Shown here: positions 12,701 to 24,762 of the stretch, piece after piece
How positions within the stretch are numbered: position 1 is the stretch's first letter
Layout: every line of letters begins with the position of its first letter
Assembly: GCA_030407085.1 (NCBI GenBank)
Contig: CM059586.1
Location: 32,227,501-32,291,500 of the forward strand
Direction: 5' to 3'
DNA length: 64,000 nucleotides
DNA from: Trichopria drosophilae
Taxonomy: Eukaryota > Arthropoda > Insecta > Hymenoptera > Diapriidae
Made by a program: the position numbers and the translations under genes
The notes under the pieces: generated by a model
What the model saw: only the letters and a program-made list of their open reading frames with translations
The model's database searches: none
Told to the model about the DNA's origin: nothing

Positions 12701-14370
12701 ATACTTAATTAGATTAACTAAAAAAACTTACATTTCCTTAGCAATGTTATCCTAGTAAGGAGACTGTTGATTCTAGGAAAGCTACTTTGCTAATTAAATG
12801 ATACATTCCGTGATCATTGTCGATAGACATAGGTCATGAAAAAATGAATTTTATTCTACCTTAAAGTATTTCGGATTCTACATTTATGTATTCACCTATA
12901 AAATTCGTAGTTTCCAGGTGATTAAAAATTAAAAGTTGGAAATCCCAGAACATGTCACGTCTCTGGCCCACCTTGTAGATTCTCAGTATGGTTCATTTCA
13001 TACCATTTGTTACTTTCAACCATCTCTTATTTTTCAGGACTGTAACACACCATGTACCAATAGTGAAATCATGACCATGAAACTAAAACCAAAAACCGGA
13101 TACTAGAGTTTAAAACCCTGAAGTATCGAATGCATAATCCCGAACCTCGAATATCCATGTAATCCTTCACCCCAAATCTTTGTTGGGGTTCAAATTTCGG
13201 GGTCATGATTTCATTGTGCATCGACCTAATTCGATTGGTTTTCATTAGTCCATTACCATCGCAAATTTCAATTTTGTGAAAGGGTACCTGAAGTTCTATG
13301 TGAATAAGAGCTTTCAAACCAAGATAACTAGCAAATTTAACTATTATTATTTTAACTATAATTTAACTATTATTAAACAGTCTTTCTGAATTACATAATT
13401 TTGTGTGCACTACTGATATTAGTCGTCTGTGCACCTCTCTCATACTTCTTTTTGATATGATTTTGGTTAAGCTTTCAAGAGAAAAATAATAACATCGGGT
13501 AAAAATTGTGTAAACCTCTATTAAAAAAGTACCGGCTATGAATTTAAATATTCGTAGATTGATATATTCCCAAAGTCCTTTTTAAAGTTGCACTTTTCTT
13601 AGTTACTTATGCTTTTTTAGCACTGTTTTTAAAAATGTCAAAAAGACAATTACATAAGTCCTGCAAAGAATTTGAAGCTTTCAATACGGTGATTGAAAAA
13701 TTGCCTCGTACAGTCATTCTTCAGTCTTTTAGCAATGAAAGCAATCTATAAGTTGATCATGAGGGAGCATGAGGAAGTAGTATTTCAGTTTTATGCAGAT
13801 TGGTACAGCACATTTTGCAGGATTTCTTAAGAATGTGACGAGTTGAAGCTCCTACATGGCTATTCCTATACCCTGTTGTACCTGTATGTGATTAATCAAA
13901 ACAATGTTTATACAATTCCGTCAGGTCTAAATTCAACAGACAGGATTGTTCTTTTTTAGTACTGACATGGTTGAACTATCAACCACATGTCGTTTGTCTG
14001 CCTTCAGTGGAGTTTTAGACTATTAAAACCGTAGTCGAGTATTCACAGAAAGTACTAAAGACATTTTATCCATGAAAATTGTTAAACAGATTAAACAATT
14101 CATGCTTTGAAGAGGTAAAATTAGTCTAAAGTTCTTAATAAATTATTTATATTTTTAAACGAGTTATTCTCAACAAAAAATTTTAAATTTGCTGCAGTTA
14201 TAACTCGAAAACTGATATAACTCATGAGATCAACGTGAAGTTTGTCGTAACCTTTTTCATATATTTCTCCTAACTATCATCGTTGAATACTCATGTTATG
14301 AACATTTAGTTTTGGGATCGAATGAAAAAATGTAATTGTGGCTTAAATCATCATTCTGTCCCTCTAAAAT
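9720..14370. other. Mostly unstructured AT-rich DNA
   Basis: Apart from the candidate regulatory stretch at 10640-10860, only short frames are seen (an 82-codon minus frame at 13069-13317 without recognisable features). Confidence 0.5.
10640..10860. promoter_or_regulatory. Candidate enhancer-like non-coding sequence
   Basis: A motif-dense stretch with ATTATGCAAAT (POU octamer-like), CCTTTGG (HMG/Sox-TCF-like), several TAATTG/TAATTAC homeodomain-type words and no repeat structure. It is inferred only from motif density; conservation is unknown. Confidence 0.25.
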
Positions 14371-14387
14371 TATCCACTAATATGATA

Positions 14388-14584
14388 GTCCAGGGCCAAC
14401 AATGTTCCGAAAATCGAAACCCCGAAAGGCTAAAATTTCGATATTGCCTGAGTCCGAGGTATTTTAATTTGCTTTCTTTTTGCAAAATTTTCAAAGACAT
14501 AATGAAGAAAATCACGCTGAAGCCATGCTATATCGAAATATTGGCCTTTCGGTGTGTTGATTTTCGGAACTCTGTTCCCCGGCC
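14388..14584 (+). mobile_element. MITE family A copy 2 (8-bp TSD ATATGATA)
   Basis: 197 bp with inverted ends GTCCAGGGCCAACAATGTTC and, on the other end, GGCCGGGGAACAGAGTTCCG. Perfect 8-bp duplications ATATGATA lie at 14380-14387 and 14585-14592. Open frames on both strands here are by-products of the palindromic ends. Confidence 0.9.
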
Positions 14585-15205
14585 ATATGATATACTCCAT
14601 CCTAAATATTTCACTCAACTGTAAAATAACATTCATAGTGCAATAAAAAATTACCAATTCCAAATGGCAGACACAAATCATGTCCCAACTTTTTTGTCGG
14701 ACAACTCAGTTTTTCTTGTTGTCTAAAAAATTAGTTAAATAATTGCTTCAATGAAAATATACATATTTAAAATTTTAAACAGTGATATTAATTTTTAAAA
14801 ATACTTTGTATATTCCTAATAAGCTCAAATTGCGTATTAATGCATGTATTAGTGCTGATGAAAATTAACTTCATCTTACGCCAAAGTCATCTCCTACAGG
14901 TTTCTGCTGTTTTTATCAAACCCATTTATTTGGCAGTTTACATATTCTACAATTATTTCTTAGTTCAGATATAATTAAATTATTACTTATCTTAAATTGC
15001 ATCATGATCAACACATTAGACTTTATTTAGTTTGAGATTCAGTTATGACATTTCAAAAATTTAATATTGGCAATGATTGGCGATATTCATTTTGGTGATT
15101 TTTATCAGAAATTATCTGTTGTGATATGAGCTATACCTTTCGATACCGTACATTTTATTTTTGCTGCTATTGATTTTGAAATAATGTTATAAATAATGAC
15201 CTGAT

Positions 15206-15296
15206 GGAACTTAGTTTTGATAGAGTATTCGACAGGAAACCGAAAGGTCTCTGGTTCGAGTCCTATCCCTGAGTCTCTCAAGTTCCGTCCTTTTTT
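15206..15296 (+). other. tRNA-derived sequence (pseudogene or SINE head)
   Basis: GGTTCGAGTCC at 15253-15263 matches the B box of tRNA genes. Upstream GATAGAG and TTCGACAGGAAACCGAA resemble a D-arm and a tRNA-Phe-like anticodon arm, but position 33 is not U and the T stem is broken. A 7-bp GGAACTT/AAGTTCC pair encloses the region and a T run follows at 15291. It does not fold as a functional tRNA. Confidence 0.45.
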
Positions 15297-15402
15297 GTAA
15301 TAAAAAAATTGTAAACAAATTACTCAGATAAGAATTAAAAAATCCTTCACTCACCATGCTTTATAACACATGAAAATATTTGCTAACAAATTTGCAAATG
15401 AC

Positions 15403-16628
15403 TCCCAAGCAACCAAAATACATATTGAAAAGCTCTTTACAAAGTGTCTATTTAAGATGGTTCGAGCGAAAATCGAAAAAAGACAGAATTGAGTAATTCT
15501 TTTTTAGGTTATAGTTAGTTTCACTCGGCATTCTGCGAAATTTTAGACCAGGTCACCAAAGAAAAAAATTTGAAATATCGATATTTAACATAAGTGTATA
15601 TAGGGTTATGCACCGCAAAACAACGTTTTCTTAAATATAATAATATTTTAAGGTGGCAGATCTTAACCAAAAACTACGTACATATCACAAATTTAATAAG
15701 GATTTCATTTCAGTTTTAAAAATATGCCTTCACCGAATGATTAGAAAAGATATTCGTCAATAAATACTTAAAACATGCGGTTTGGTACGGACTCCGACTA
15801 ATCAGTAGTTAGACACGCGTTGTTTTTTTAACTGACAAAACTTTTGTTGCTTAATATTTTCGTAACTTAATGAGCATCTAGTAGATAAATACAGTAATGA
15901 GGAAAACATTTAAAAAGAAGTGCTCATACAATGGGGGTCCTTCGGAACCCGCTAAATGTCAGGGCCGGGGCGCTCGAGCCACCTTAAGATGTCTCAAATA
16001 CTTATCAGAAAGAGCTCTTAAAGGGATCCTTAACAAGATATATGCGTTGATTTTAAAAGCTTTATAAGACCCCTCAAATATGAGGCCTCTGAAAAGAGGT
16101 CTTATTTGAGAGCTTTTGAAATATAACATTAATAATATGAATGAAAAGCAAATTTCTGAAAATTATAGATTCTATTATTGTACCTTAATTATTAATTTAT
16201 ATAATTTTTTACCGTTTGTATAGTTACATACTGGATAGTAATTAAATTCATTAGAATGGGAATCATACAATAATAATATAAAATTGTAATAACATATGCT
16301 AAATATCGTAAAAGCACTTATTTTCTGATTGTAGCTTATTATCTATCGGTCGATCTCATTTTTGGATTCGATAGCCATCTAGTGTCTGTGGAAGAAACTC
16401 TGGGAATCCCTTTACTAAAAGAGTTAGATGGTCCGAAACAAGATAGATTTAAGAGCTCAAACATAAGACCTTTTCGAAATTACGATTTTAAAAAGTCCTA
16501 AGTAAGACTTCTTTAATAGCTAGTTTTATAGATTTTTATAATTCAGACCTCTTCAGGGGGTCTTTTTAGAGATATATTTGAACTGAGCTTTGGTCGACCT
16601 CTTTAAGAGGTATGTGCTGTATGGGCTC
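15403..16628 (+). mobile_element. Interspersed repeat B copy 1, interrupted by a TTAA insertion
   Basis: A non-coding element of about 690 bp, split into 15403-15455 and 15984-16628. It is 75-80% alike to 49866-50612 in the same orientation. It starts near CCCAAGCAACC and ends GTGCTGTATGGG. Subterminal blocks AAGAGGTCTTA and its complement recur several times. Ends CCCA...TGGG may be terminal inverted repeats; a duplication cannot be fixed. Confidence 0.8.
15456..15983. mobile_element. 528-bp insertion with TTAA duplication and GGTGGCTCGAGCG ends
   Basis: TTAA at 15452-15455 and 15984-15987 flank a segment whose ends GATGGTTCGAGCG and CGCTCGAGCCACC are inverted repeats (11 of 13). The second copy of the host repeat has an uninterrupted TAAGATG here (about 49920), which serves as the empty site. 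An 8-bp reading of the duplication (TTAAGATG) is also possible because the left end repeats GATG. The interior is non-coding. Confidence 0.8.
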
Positions 16629-16989
16629 TGAAAAACTGGAAAATTTATAAATATTAGTTTGCATTAGGTATTACATGCGGTAGTTTAAATTATTCATTCT
16701 TACTATCAGTAGAATTAGCTAAATGTATTGTTTGGACATCACAGAAGTTCATCGTATTTTCAATTGGGGAAATTCTTGTTTCTCGGTATGTGCTGATCAA
16801 AAACCTTATTGCAGAGATCCGGAACAATTTTCACCATGTACAATAATTTATGTTTGCCTGTGGGAAAATAATGTATATCCCCCTGCTCCTCCACTCGTAT
16901 TTTTGCCTGAGGGAATTTTCCTTGTCATACTTCAAGTTACTTGGACACCTAGTCCATGTGAAAATCGCCGAAAGGGTTAACTTCTACTA

Positions 16990-17640
16990 TGGCTCCTGGA
17001 CCAAAGTCTGACCAACCTTGCTCGTACTCCTTTCAAGCGGCGCGTTCGCTGCCCGGATTGAACGCTGGAGGAAAATGCCTTTTCATTTTCCGGCATGGTG
17101 GAATCGGATCGGCGCCTGGTGCGAGGAGCAACGCATGCATAGGGCAATAAAATAAAACGACTAGAAACGAGGAACGGACCGCTTCACGCAGAATAGTTGA
17201 GCAGACACGGAGCGGCCACCGCGGCGCATGGTGAATGTGGTGGTCCGGTTGGTCCGGCTTTCTCGAGAAGTGCACCTTGGCACACTTACGGCTGTGGCAG
17301 CCTGGAAACCCCACACCGCACCGCCCTCGGTCCATTCGACTCGCCTCTCAATCCTCTATACTAACGCCTGCACACGAGTCACACAGATACAAAACGCTGC
17401 GACACAACATTCTACCCAGCGGATCCACAAGACTCCTCTTACTCCATTCCCTCTCTACCTCATTGTCTCTCTCAGCTTCCCTGCATCACAAATCTTCCTT
17501 CTCATTCATCTCTCCCATCGCTCTTTGTCTCAGACATTCATATAATCCGACAATTTTCCGATCATTCCATTTTCCACGATTTTTCCTTTTTGTGTTCATA
17601 CGTTTCTGTGGTCGCCAGGAAAAACCTGGTAACTAATCCA
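16990..17640. other. GC-rich island with CT-rich 3' half
   Basis: CpG-rich from 17030 to 17340 (GGCGCGTTCG, CCACCGCGGCGC) then pyrimidine-rich to 17590 (CTCTCTACCTC, CTCTCTCAGC). Overlapping open frames occur on both strands with no recognisable domain. A GAGA-type promoter or first exon is possible. Confidence 0.35.
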
Positions 17641-17772
17641 GATAATCGCATTTAAAATTTCGTAAACATTTGCCTATTTCTTTAAGTTAGTTCCACCTTA
17701 CAATGCATATGAAATAAGAAAACACCATTTTTAGTCGCGATAAACGTTTTGGGTTTACAAAACAATAATAAC

Positions 17773-17857
17773 CCGAGCAGAAATTTCTTCAGGCTCTGAT
17801 CAGGGTGCAACGCTTTTGGTCAGGCCCTGATCAGGGCCCTAATAAATTTCTACTCGG
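17773..17857. mobile_element. 85-bp MITE with ~30-bp inverted ends
   Basis: The left CCGAGCAGAAATTT and CTGATCAGG are matched at the right by the complement of CCGAGTAGAAATTT and CTGATCAGG. The small loop is GTGCAACGCTTTTG. It abuts the left edge of the I-type LINE fragment. Confidence 0.75.
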
Positions 17858-18816
17858 TAAGTATCCTAAATCCAATAATCAATACTGGAATGAAAATAGT
17901 CAGCGGGTTTTTCCACACTAGTCCAATAATAAAAATAATGTATGAAACAAAACAACTAAACCTAGAAGAACATCGTCACAAACACTAACTATAACTATAA
18001 CATGCAAAAGAAACCCTGAAATTGTAAGCAGTACATCTTCTTTAACCCAATCTAGGGAACAAGAGCGGAGGTTAAAACCAAAGTATTTACCGGCTTCATT
18101 TCTAGAAATATACAAAGCATTCTGCAAAAATACAAGGTACAAATACCAGCAATCATCCCTTTAAAACAGGTGAAATATGCACCTTGGCAAATTAATCCAT
18201 ATTTGTTAGATGATGAAATATTAAAAAATAAGAACTAATCTAATATCGACGATATCATCAAAACCAAATAGATGACATAATGAAATCTATAATTTGGACT
18301 ATTGCGCCAAAAAATAACAAAGAAGAAACTATTATCTTATCTAACCATGATAAAATAATTCAGTAAAAAATCCCAAAAGCGATAAGACAAAAAAAGTAAT
18401 ATTAATAGCATGCATAAAAATAATTGAAAGGATTGTAAAAGCCAAAATAGGTGAATCTGCGATTGTAATTAGCGACGAAGAGGTGTTTAGCGATTTAAAT
18501 TCGTTAGACCCTGGAGTTATAAGTTTAGATATTACAAATTCGTTATATCAACTTCAACAACTCGGGTATAGAACAAATATCTGCTGGATTCCAACATCTA
18601 CAATAAATGACCTAATAAAAGATCTACGAAGAACTAACAAAGAAGTGACACAATAAATTCTGCAGAAGAAATTATAAAAGCGATTAAACATGACATAAAA
18701 GAAAAAGTGAGAATGGTTCAGGAACAAAATACTACCGAAAATGGCATAATCCAAGTAAAAAACCTCTAAAATCTAATAAATGGGAAAAACTAAATCGACG
18801 GGAACAAACAGTTTTA

Positions 18817-19107
18817 ATGCGACTAAGGATTGGACATACAAAGATAACTCATTCATATTTAATAACAAAAACAGATCAACCAAATTGCGAAACCGGCAAC
18901 AATTGGCTAACCGTGCAACATATTCTACAAGAATGCGAAATATTCCAAAAAGACGTCCAAGAAATAACCGAAAACGGACCATGGGAAAACTGCATCACCG
19001 AAGAGGATCAGATCATAAAGACCATCGAGCTTCTAAAAAAAATAACATTTTCAACGAAATTTAAAAAATATATATTGCAAAAATATATTTCTGTAAATAC
19101 TATGTAA
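18817..19107 (+). pseudogene. Longest intact piece of the I-type LINE ORF2 (post-RNase H tail)
   Basis: Ninety-six codons starting MRLRIGHTKITHSYL, with CETGNNWLTVQHILQEC behind it. In related LINEs this forms a conserved C-terminal CCHC-like region after RNase H; here the second cysteine of the pair is Gly. The frame continues upstream through the LNRREQ segment, so the Met is internal and not a true start. It is a relic and is not expected to be expressed as a separate protein. Confidence 0.75.
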
Positions 19108-19127
19108 TAATATAAAAAGAAACTGAA

Positions 19128-19156
19128 GTCGCTAAAGACCTAAAGGTCGATGCGAC
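19128..19156 (+). other. 3' stem-loop of the I-type LINE
   Basis: GTCGC pairs with GCGAC and an inner GACC pairs with GGTC around TAAA, followed by AATAAA and an A run to 19181. LINE 3' stem-loops of this kind can be recognised by the element's reverse transcriptase. Confidence 0.6.
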
Positions 19157-19181
19157 TATAAATAAAACTGATTAAAAAAAA

Positions 19182-20496
19182 GGTTTAGGGTTTAATTATG
19201 CAAGTTTTTAGATGTCAAAAGTTGATAATCAAGGTCAGTTACTTGATTTTCCAAACATTTTTTTCAATTTATTCTGAAGTACTATCTTCCAGCATGTTTA
19301 TTCCACATCATTGCATGAGTGATTATTATTATACTTCAACTTTTTTAGTTTACTGTTATACAATTTAGTTAAAACGTGTGTTTTCATACCGACCACAAAT
19401 TTACGGTTTCATCTTTCAAACACTGTCCTTAAGTCTCCGAGTTGTCTCGTTTCCGATTTTCTGTTCTTCTCCATTGCCCCTCTTTTACGCATTCGGTATT
19501 TTAAAATGTGTAGTCTATATTTGACATCGCTGCTTCGTCATTCAGAAATTCCGACCATCTTCAAATTAGCATTACATTTAATGCTTGAGTGATTGAATAG
19601 GCACGTGCCTGCTCAATCATCCGGGCGTAAATAGATTGACATCAGTATCACTGTACTGAAGGGTACTTTCCGCTATCAGTTATATCATTGAATATCTAGA
19701 TGCTATCTCCACCTTGCAAACTTTCACGACTTGTCAGATGAAATTGGGTTTATCGGTTACTATAATAGGATTTTAGTCACATTTTTGGATCCTTTAATAG
19801 AAAATACTCTTTTATATACCTGATCATGATATAAGAGATTGATTATGAAGTTAGATTTTATCCACTATGGAATTCAATTCAAAATCTGGTTCGACTATCA
19901 TTGGCATTCCATCAACTTGAGCTCAGAACGATCTCGTGGGAGTTGGGCGCGGAAAGCCTTGCATCTTCCTAATGAGGATTTAAAATCAGATTCGAGATAA
20001 TTTCGATTTCTTGACTATTTAAAATACCAAAAAGATCTTAAATTTCTTCTAATTATATTTTTATATGTACTTCTTCAAACAGAAAACCTAGAACAATGTC
20101 AGATATTTCGTAAGAATTAAATACTTGGTATATTTTTTAGACGATGATTAACTCCAAAATGTGATAAGAAATTTACAATATTCATGGTCCGAAATAGTTT
20201 GTTCCTGTTTTATTTTATGCCCCAAGGAAACAAAGGTGAAACTGAAAACCAGGAAAGTATATGAACGTGGAGGTGATAATCGTTTATACTTAAGGTTTTT
20301 AACTTTCTTCTGAAGAAGTGCAAGGCAACTGTGATCGTTTTAAAACTGGAAGACCGGAAGTAATAATAGAATAAAAACAACAGCTTCAAGTTTTGTTTAA
20401 TCTTACTAAATTTGTTATTTTCGGATAGAAAATTTCACCAAGAATGGCTTCGTACTTTTATCTTTGTGTCGGGATTGTTCTAAGAGAGTGCAGGTC
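19182..20496. other. No gene seen
   Basis: AT-rich sequence after the LINE tail; no coding or repeat signal stands out. Confidence 0.5.
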
Positions 20497-20640
20497 GAAA
20501 AACCGACAAATAAAAAATACACATTCATAAAGCCGACAGTGAAAAAACCGATAGTCAAAAAGCCGGCACATAAAAAAATACATACATCGTCGGAAGAATT
20601 TTCGGTTTTTCACCTTGCCGGCTTTTTTATTAAGCCATTC
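20497..20640. repeat. Palindromic minisatellite-like element (AAACCGACA / AAGCCGGC)
   Basis: Four short units of the type AANCCGNCA-TAAAA run from 20497 to 20575, and their complements follow at 20598-20636. A 62-codon frame across it encodes a K/P-rich repeat, but the same palindrome gives frames on both strands, so coding is doubtful. Confidence 0.55.
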
Positions 20641-21583
20641 GTACAATATTAGAGTTTACACCGCGAAAGTTGAACAATTCAATATTCCGTCGTTTTCTCA
20701 TGGCATTAAAAAGTAAAAAACAGAGTACATGTTCTGATATAAAATATAGTAGAAAAAAATTAAATTCGAAATATGGCATACACTTCTCTATAGTCAGAAA
20801 GAAAATGAAATATTTTAACCCCATGGACTTCAAAATAATATATAGCTTAATATTTTTTTATTTTGTGTTTTCGTTATGTTTGTTGTTTTACTTTTCTTCA
20901 ACAATAAAATGCGAAAATAATAAACGGACTATATCACATAGTTCGAAAAATATACTTAAAACTACTATGAAAAATACATTATTTTACCACTTTCATAGTC
21001 GATTTTACTATAATTTTGTTATACCAACTATCTCCTCATAGTTAAAAACATCAACTACATATGTAGAGTGATTTAAATAAATATGACAAATATATTTAAA
21101 ATAACTATAATCTAGTGTAGACCTCATTTCAAACTATGTCTCGTAGTAAATCTTTATATTTACTATTATTCATAGATAAAGTTTATGTTTACTATAAATC
21201 CATAGTAAAGACTGCGGTACTCCGTGTGTTTTAATGTCACCAGGTGGCGACGCGGCATTCACAGCTTTTTTTTCCGAGCCCGCGGCTCCCGTTATTGAAA
21301 TGGATTTTCATTTGGGCATAAGAAGGACCGTCGGACGTCAAGTTATGATAATTCATAATGCACGTCGTATGCGCACGTATATCTATAGAATAGTTACACG
21401 ACGTTGAAATTTGTGTGTATAATGGCATTGCATAGCTATATTACCTATATAGGTAATACATTTTTTAACTGGCTAGAGTGTGACATTCACAAACTTAGAG
21501 CAGTATTGATTTTTTGTTTTTCTCTCTGTTTCCTTGTTTACCTTCAACAAACAAAGGGAGAAAAGTAGACTTTTCATATGCTA
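20641..21583. other. AT-rich sequence with ACTATG/CATAGT words
   Basis: Many CATAGT/ACTATG words recur here and again at 22360-22600 beyond the foldback, hinting that the foldback sits inside an older inverted element. A 123-codon plus frame (20670-21041) is Lys/Phe-rich with one hydrophobic segment and no recognisable family. TTACCTATATAGGTAA at 21441-21456 is a perfect palindrome. Confidence 0.4.
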
Positions 21584-22314
21584 CTATATACAGGGTGTTC
21601 CATTAAAAAAAAACACCCGATTATTTCGAAAATTACTCGTTATTGAAAAAAATGTTTCAGACAAAAGTTTCAGGATTTTTCCCTGGCTATTTAATGGTGA
21701 TATTGAATTTGACCTTGAACAAGACTTTGAAGGTTATTTCAAGGTCAAGTTTGTTTTTTTAAACGGAAACCCTTATTTTTTCTCACGGCGCGGAAAGAAC
21801 ACAAAATTTTTCGCCCGAATATTATAAGGTCGGTTTTTCCGGCAAGGTCATTTTAAGGTCAAACTTCAAACTCCCGGAACTGCGAATTAACTCAGCGAGA
21901 GTGCATTTTTTGGGAAAATGATTCAAAAAGGAATTTGATATTTGAATTTCGAAATGTCCGCGTCACACTCTGCAATCAATTTAAATCGATGTTGACCATC
22001 CCAAGTAGCTTTCAGAGATTTTGTGGTCTTTCCGAATCCATGAGAAAAAACAGGGGTTTCCATTTTAAAAAATAAACTTGACATCGAAATAACCTTCAAG
22101 GTCAAATTCAATGGTACCATTAACCCTCCTATGTAAAAGGACGAGTATAATCGTCCAAACTACATTGTTTACATATGGGAAAAGAAAATCTCATGCTCAG
22201 GAGGGTTAAATAGCCTTCAACTTTTTTAAAGGAATCCTGAAACATTTTTTTTCTAAAACGCGTAATTTTCGAAATAATCGAGTCGTTTTTTAAAATGGGA
22301 TAATCTGTATATAG
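21584..22314. mobile_element. Foldback element with CTATATACAG ends and long arms
   Basis: The outer ends CTATATACAG and CTGTATATAG begin arms of over 200 bp, which share CGATTATTTCGAAAATTAC, AATGTTTCAG, GGCTATTTAA and TTGAATTTGACCTTGAA in inverted order. The right arm is interrupted by the insertion at 22124-22205. No coding sequence is seen. Confidence 0.8.
22124..22205. mobile_element. 82-bp TTAA insertion in one arm of a foldback
   Basis: CCCTCCTATG...CAGGAGGG between TTAA at 22120-22123 and 22206-22209. The left arm of the same foldback (about 21685-21700) carries the uninterrupted site GGCTATTTAATGGT, so insertion and duplication can be read directly. CCCT-type ends with TTAA fit a piggyBac-like non-autonomous element. 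Confidence 0.85.
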
Positions 22315-23560
22315 TTTATAAATATTTTAAAAAAGTAACTATTGTTTCCTTGCCATATTTTTTATGACAATTTCTCATATAATGTCTCTCAGTGAAGTAA
22401 CTAATTTTCTACAATTACTATTTTAAAATAGTTGAGTCTATTTGTCTATTATGATAAGTAGCATTTTGAATCACGAAACAGTAGTTAAACTTGACTATTT
22501 CAGAATTGTTATTTTAAGATTACCATGCCTAGTCCTTATTTCACACTATGATTCATAGTATAAAAAATGGACATTTCAACTACTTTTTTTTCTGAGTGCG
22601 GTTCAAAATATGCAGTGATTATTTGTATACTTAACGTTTAGTACTTACGATTAAAGAGCAATATATAATTTACTATGTAATTTTCAAAATTAATTTATTT
22701 ATGCAGACACAAGTTTTAAAAAAGAAAACACGTGATAGTGCATTAAAGATAAAGCATAAATCAACTATTGCAATTAGGCAGCGAATGTGCTACTTTAGAC
22801 CAGAATATTCTTCTTGATTTAATGAAATTCCTAAGTACTTCGATGATGTGCTACCTTCTCAGGATAACTCTATCATCTTTTAGTTGTATTTTTTTATTTG
22901 TAAATAATTTGTACAGCTTATTTACCTTAACATTCTAACTCGTATTAGATTAATTAAATAAATCGAATCTCATATTGATAATTTTTATTCATAGAATATT
23001 AATTGTAAATACCCTAAAAGAACTCATAATGGTTTCCGATTAATTAAAAATAAACAAAGATACCAAGAAGACTCTAAATGAAGAAGGGAGGAGCTTTCCA
23101 CATCTGTGAAAATGAGCTTCTTCAACATAAGGAGATGGTGAAAAGTGCACCATTATTATATAAAGTCGAAGAGAAAAACTCTCTTCACCTTATCCTGTGT
23201 ATTTTTTATGGATTCACCCACTAACCTGCTTCTTTGATGAAGATGAGGTACTTCATGTAATATGTTTCATAACGTGTTCTGCTGGTTGAACGCATGATGT
23301 AACCGTTCGCGTTATTAAAACTTCAATCTTAAAATGCGATCTCTTTATTACGATAGTTGTATTTAATTTGGTTTACAACAAACTCGATTGTCGATTCACC
23401 TATTTTTGTTATTATATTTTGTATGGACCAATAAACACATCGTTAATACATCCTGACTTTGTAACAGAGAAAAAAATGTGGCAATGTTCGAGCAAAAATT
23501 ATTCGGCGTTGAATGAAGAATACTGCTATGAAAATATTTAAAAAACATTATATTATATAC
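22315..23560. other. No gene seen
   Basis: AT-rich; the first 280 bp share ACTATT/CATAG words with 20950-21230. Confidence 0.45.
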
Positions 23561-24762
23561 GGTGGTTCTGAAAAAAGTTTTACTGCGATGCCAACAAAAA
23601 ATGCATAGGGAATCATTTAGAGCATGATTTTGCTATTCAAACCAACATTGACTTGAAATCTTACGGGTTTGACACAACATTAAAAAAAAAAACATTTTTC
23701 TTTCGAAATAGGAACTTAATATTGTTTAACCACGTCGTCGATAAAAAGTACAAAGGCAACTTGTTAGAGCATCATTTGATGCTTCTAAATTACCAAGATT
23801 TAAAATCTTAACTGTTCGTGTACACTTGTTTTTTTTAATACGATTTTTCGTTAGAAAATATTTATTTTAGTAATAAAATTTCGTGTACAGCATAGAAAAC
23901 GGTGAGTAGATAACAATTGACATAATAATAGATAAGAATGAACATTTTTAACGGATAATATACGTACGAATAAGCATCAGCAATTACAAGAGTATTTAAG
24001 TATTTAAGAAAGAAAATTGTATAACGGCATTTTTTATGCTTTCCAAATATGGATGGATGATTCATATCTTTAGTTTTGCAGATTTTCAAATTTTCCAGAA
24101 TATGTCGATGGATATCTTCACCCACTTGCTCCACGAAAAGGCCCAAGCGAGAATAAGTGCTAAGGATATTTATACACTGTTGTAGAGATTTTTTTACAAT
24201 ATAATGTTTACGTTGCAAAAAAAAACAGTTTCCTTAATTTTGTTAAACATCATTTAAAAATTTTAAATCACCTAGAACTCAAATCTTAGCTACTCGTTTG
24301 AATATTTTTGTCCAAAAATACGATTTTTTTATTAAATAGTCACTATCTTGTTATATTCATCTTTTTAACTTTAAGTAAATGTAACATTTATAATATTTAA
24401 ATGATAATGGTATCTTTTGCTTTTTAAAGTTTGAAAAATTGCAAAACTAAAGATACGAATCGCCCAATCATATTTGGAAAGCCTAAAAATACAATTTTCT
24501 TTAATAAGCATTTAAATACTGTAATTTCTTATTCATTTTCGCATGTATGTTCTATATTAAAAATGTTAACTTTCATTTAATAGTATGATAATCATTATGA
24601 CTAGAAAAATGTTGGAATCAAAAATCGTATTTTTGTTTAAAAATATTCAGACGAAGGATTTCAAGTCAAAGTTGGTTTGAATCAGAAAATGGTATTCAAA
24701 AAGTTACCCATTGCACTTTTTGTTGGCATCGTAGTCAAACTTTATTTTGCTTCAAGACCACC
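23561..24762. mobile_element. 1.2-kb foldback element with GGTGGT ends
   Basis: The ends share GGTGGT-CTGA, ACG/CGATGCCAACAAAAA and ATTCAAACCAAC-TTGACTTGAAAT in inverse. Inner inverted blocks also occur: TTTCCAAATATG and TATCTTTAGTTTTGCA at about 24038-24090 against 24430-24482. A 118-codon minus-strand frame (23862-24218) lies inside; it has no recognisable domain and looks incidental. Confidence 0.7.

Larger units (their letters stand above)
17930..19181 (+). pseudogene. 5'-truncated, frameshifted I-type (I/Nimb-like) LINE: RNase H and C-terminal tail
   Basis: The 3' part of an APE-class LINE. Around 18155-18235 the translation carries a KYAPWQINP-like segment typical of the linker before RNase H. 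At 18540-18655 a segment with QLGYRTNICWIPTST matches the end of RNase H, where the family has WIPSH. From about 18740 to 19107 comes the characteristic tail: a LNRREQTVLMRLRIGHTKI segment, then HSYL, a degraded C-x2-C motif (CETG for CETC) and VQHILQEC. Stops and frameshifts interrupt the segments before the tail. The 3' UTR has a GTCGC/GCGAC stem-loop (19128-19156) before AATAAA and a short A run. Family assignment rests on recalled motifs; the left edge is unclear. Confidence 0.8.

Noticed and set aside
17033..17636. Several 100-133 codon frames on both strands
   Set aside because: Mutually overlapping in a GC- and CT-rich island, with no recognisable motif; best explained by composition.
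20464..20652. Lys/Pro-repeat peptide
   Set aside because: Produced by a palindromic minisatellite that gives similar frames on both strands.
20670..21041. 123-codon plus-strand frame
   Set aside because: Lys/Phe/Ser-rich composition typical of AT-rich random frames, within word-repetitive sequence; no domain recognised.
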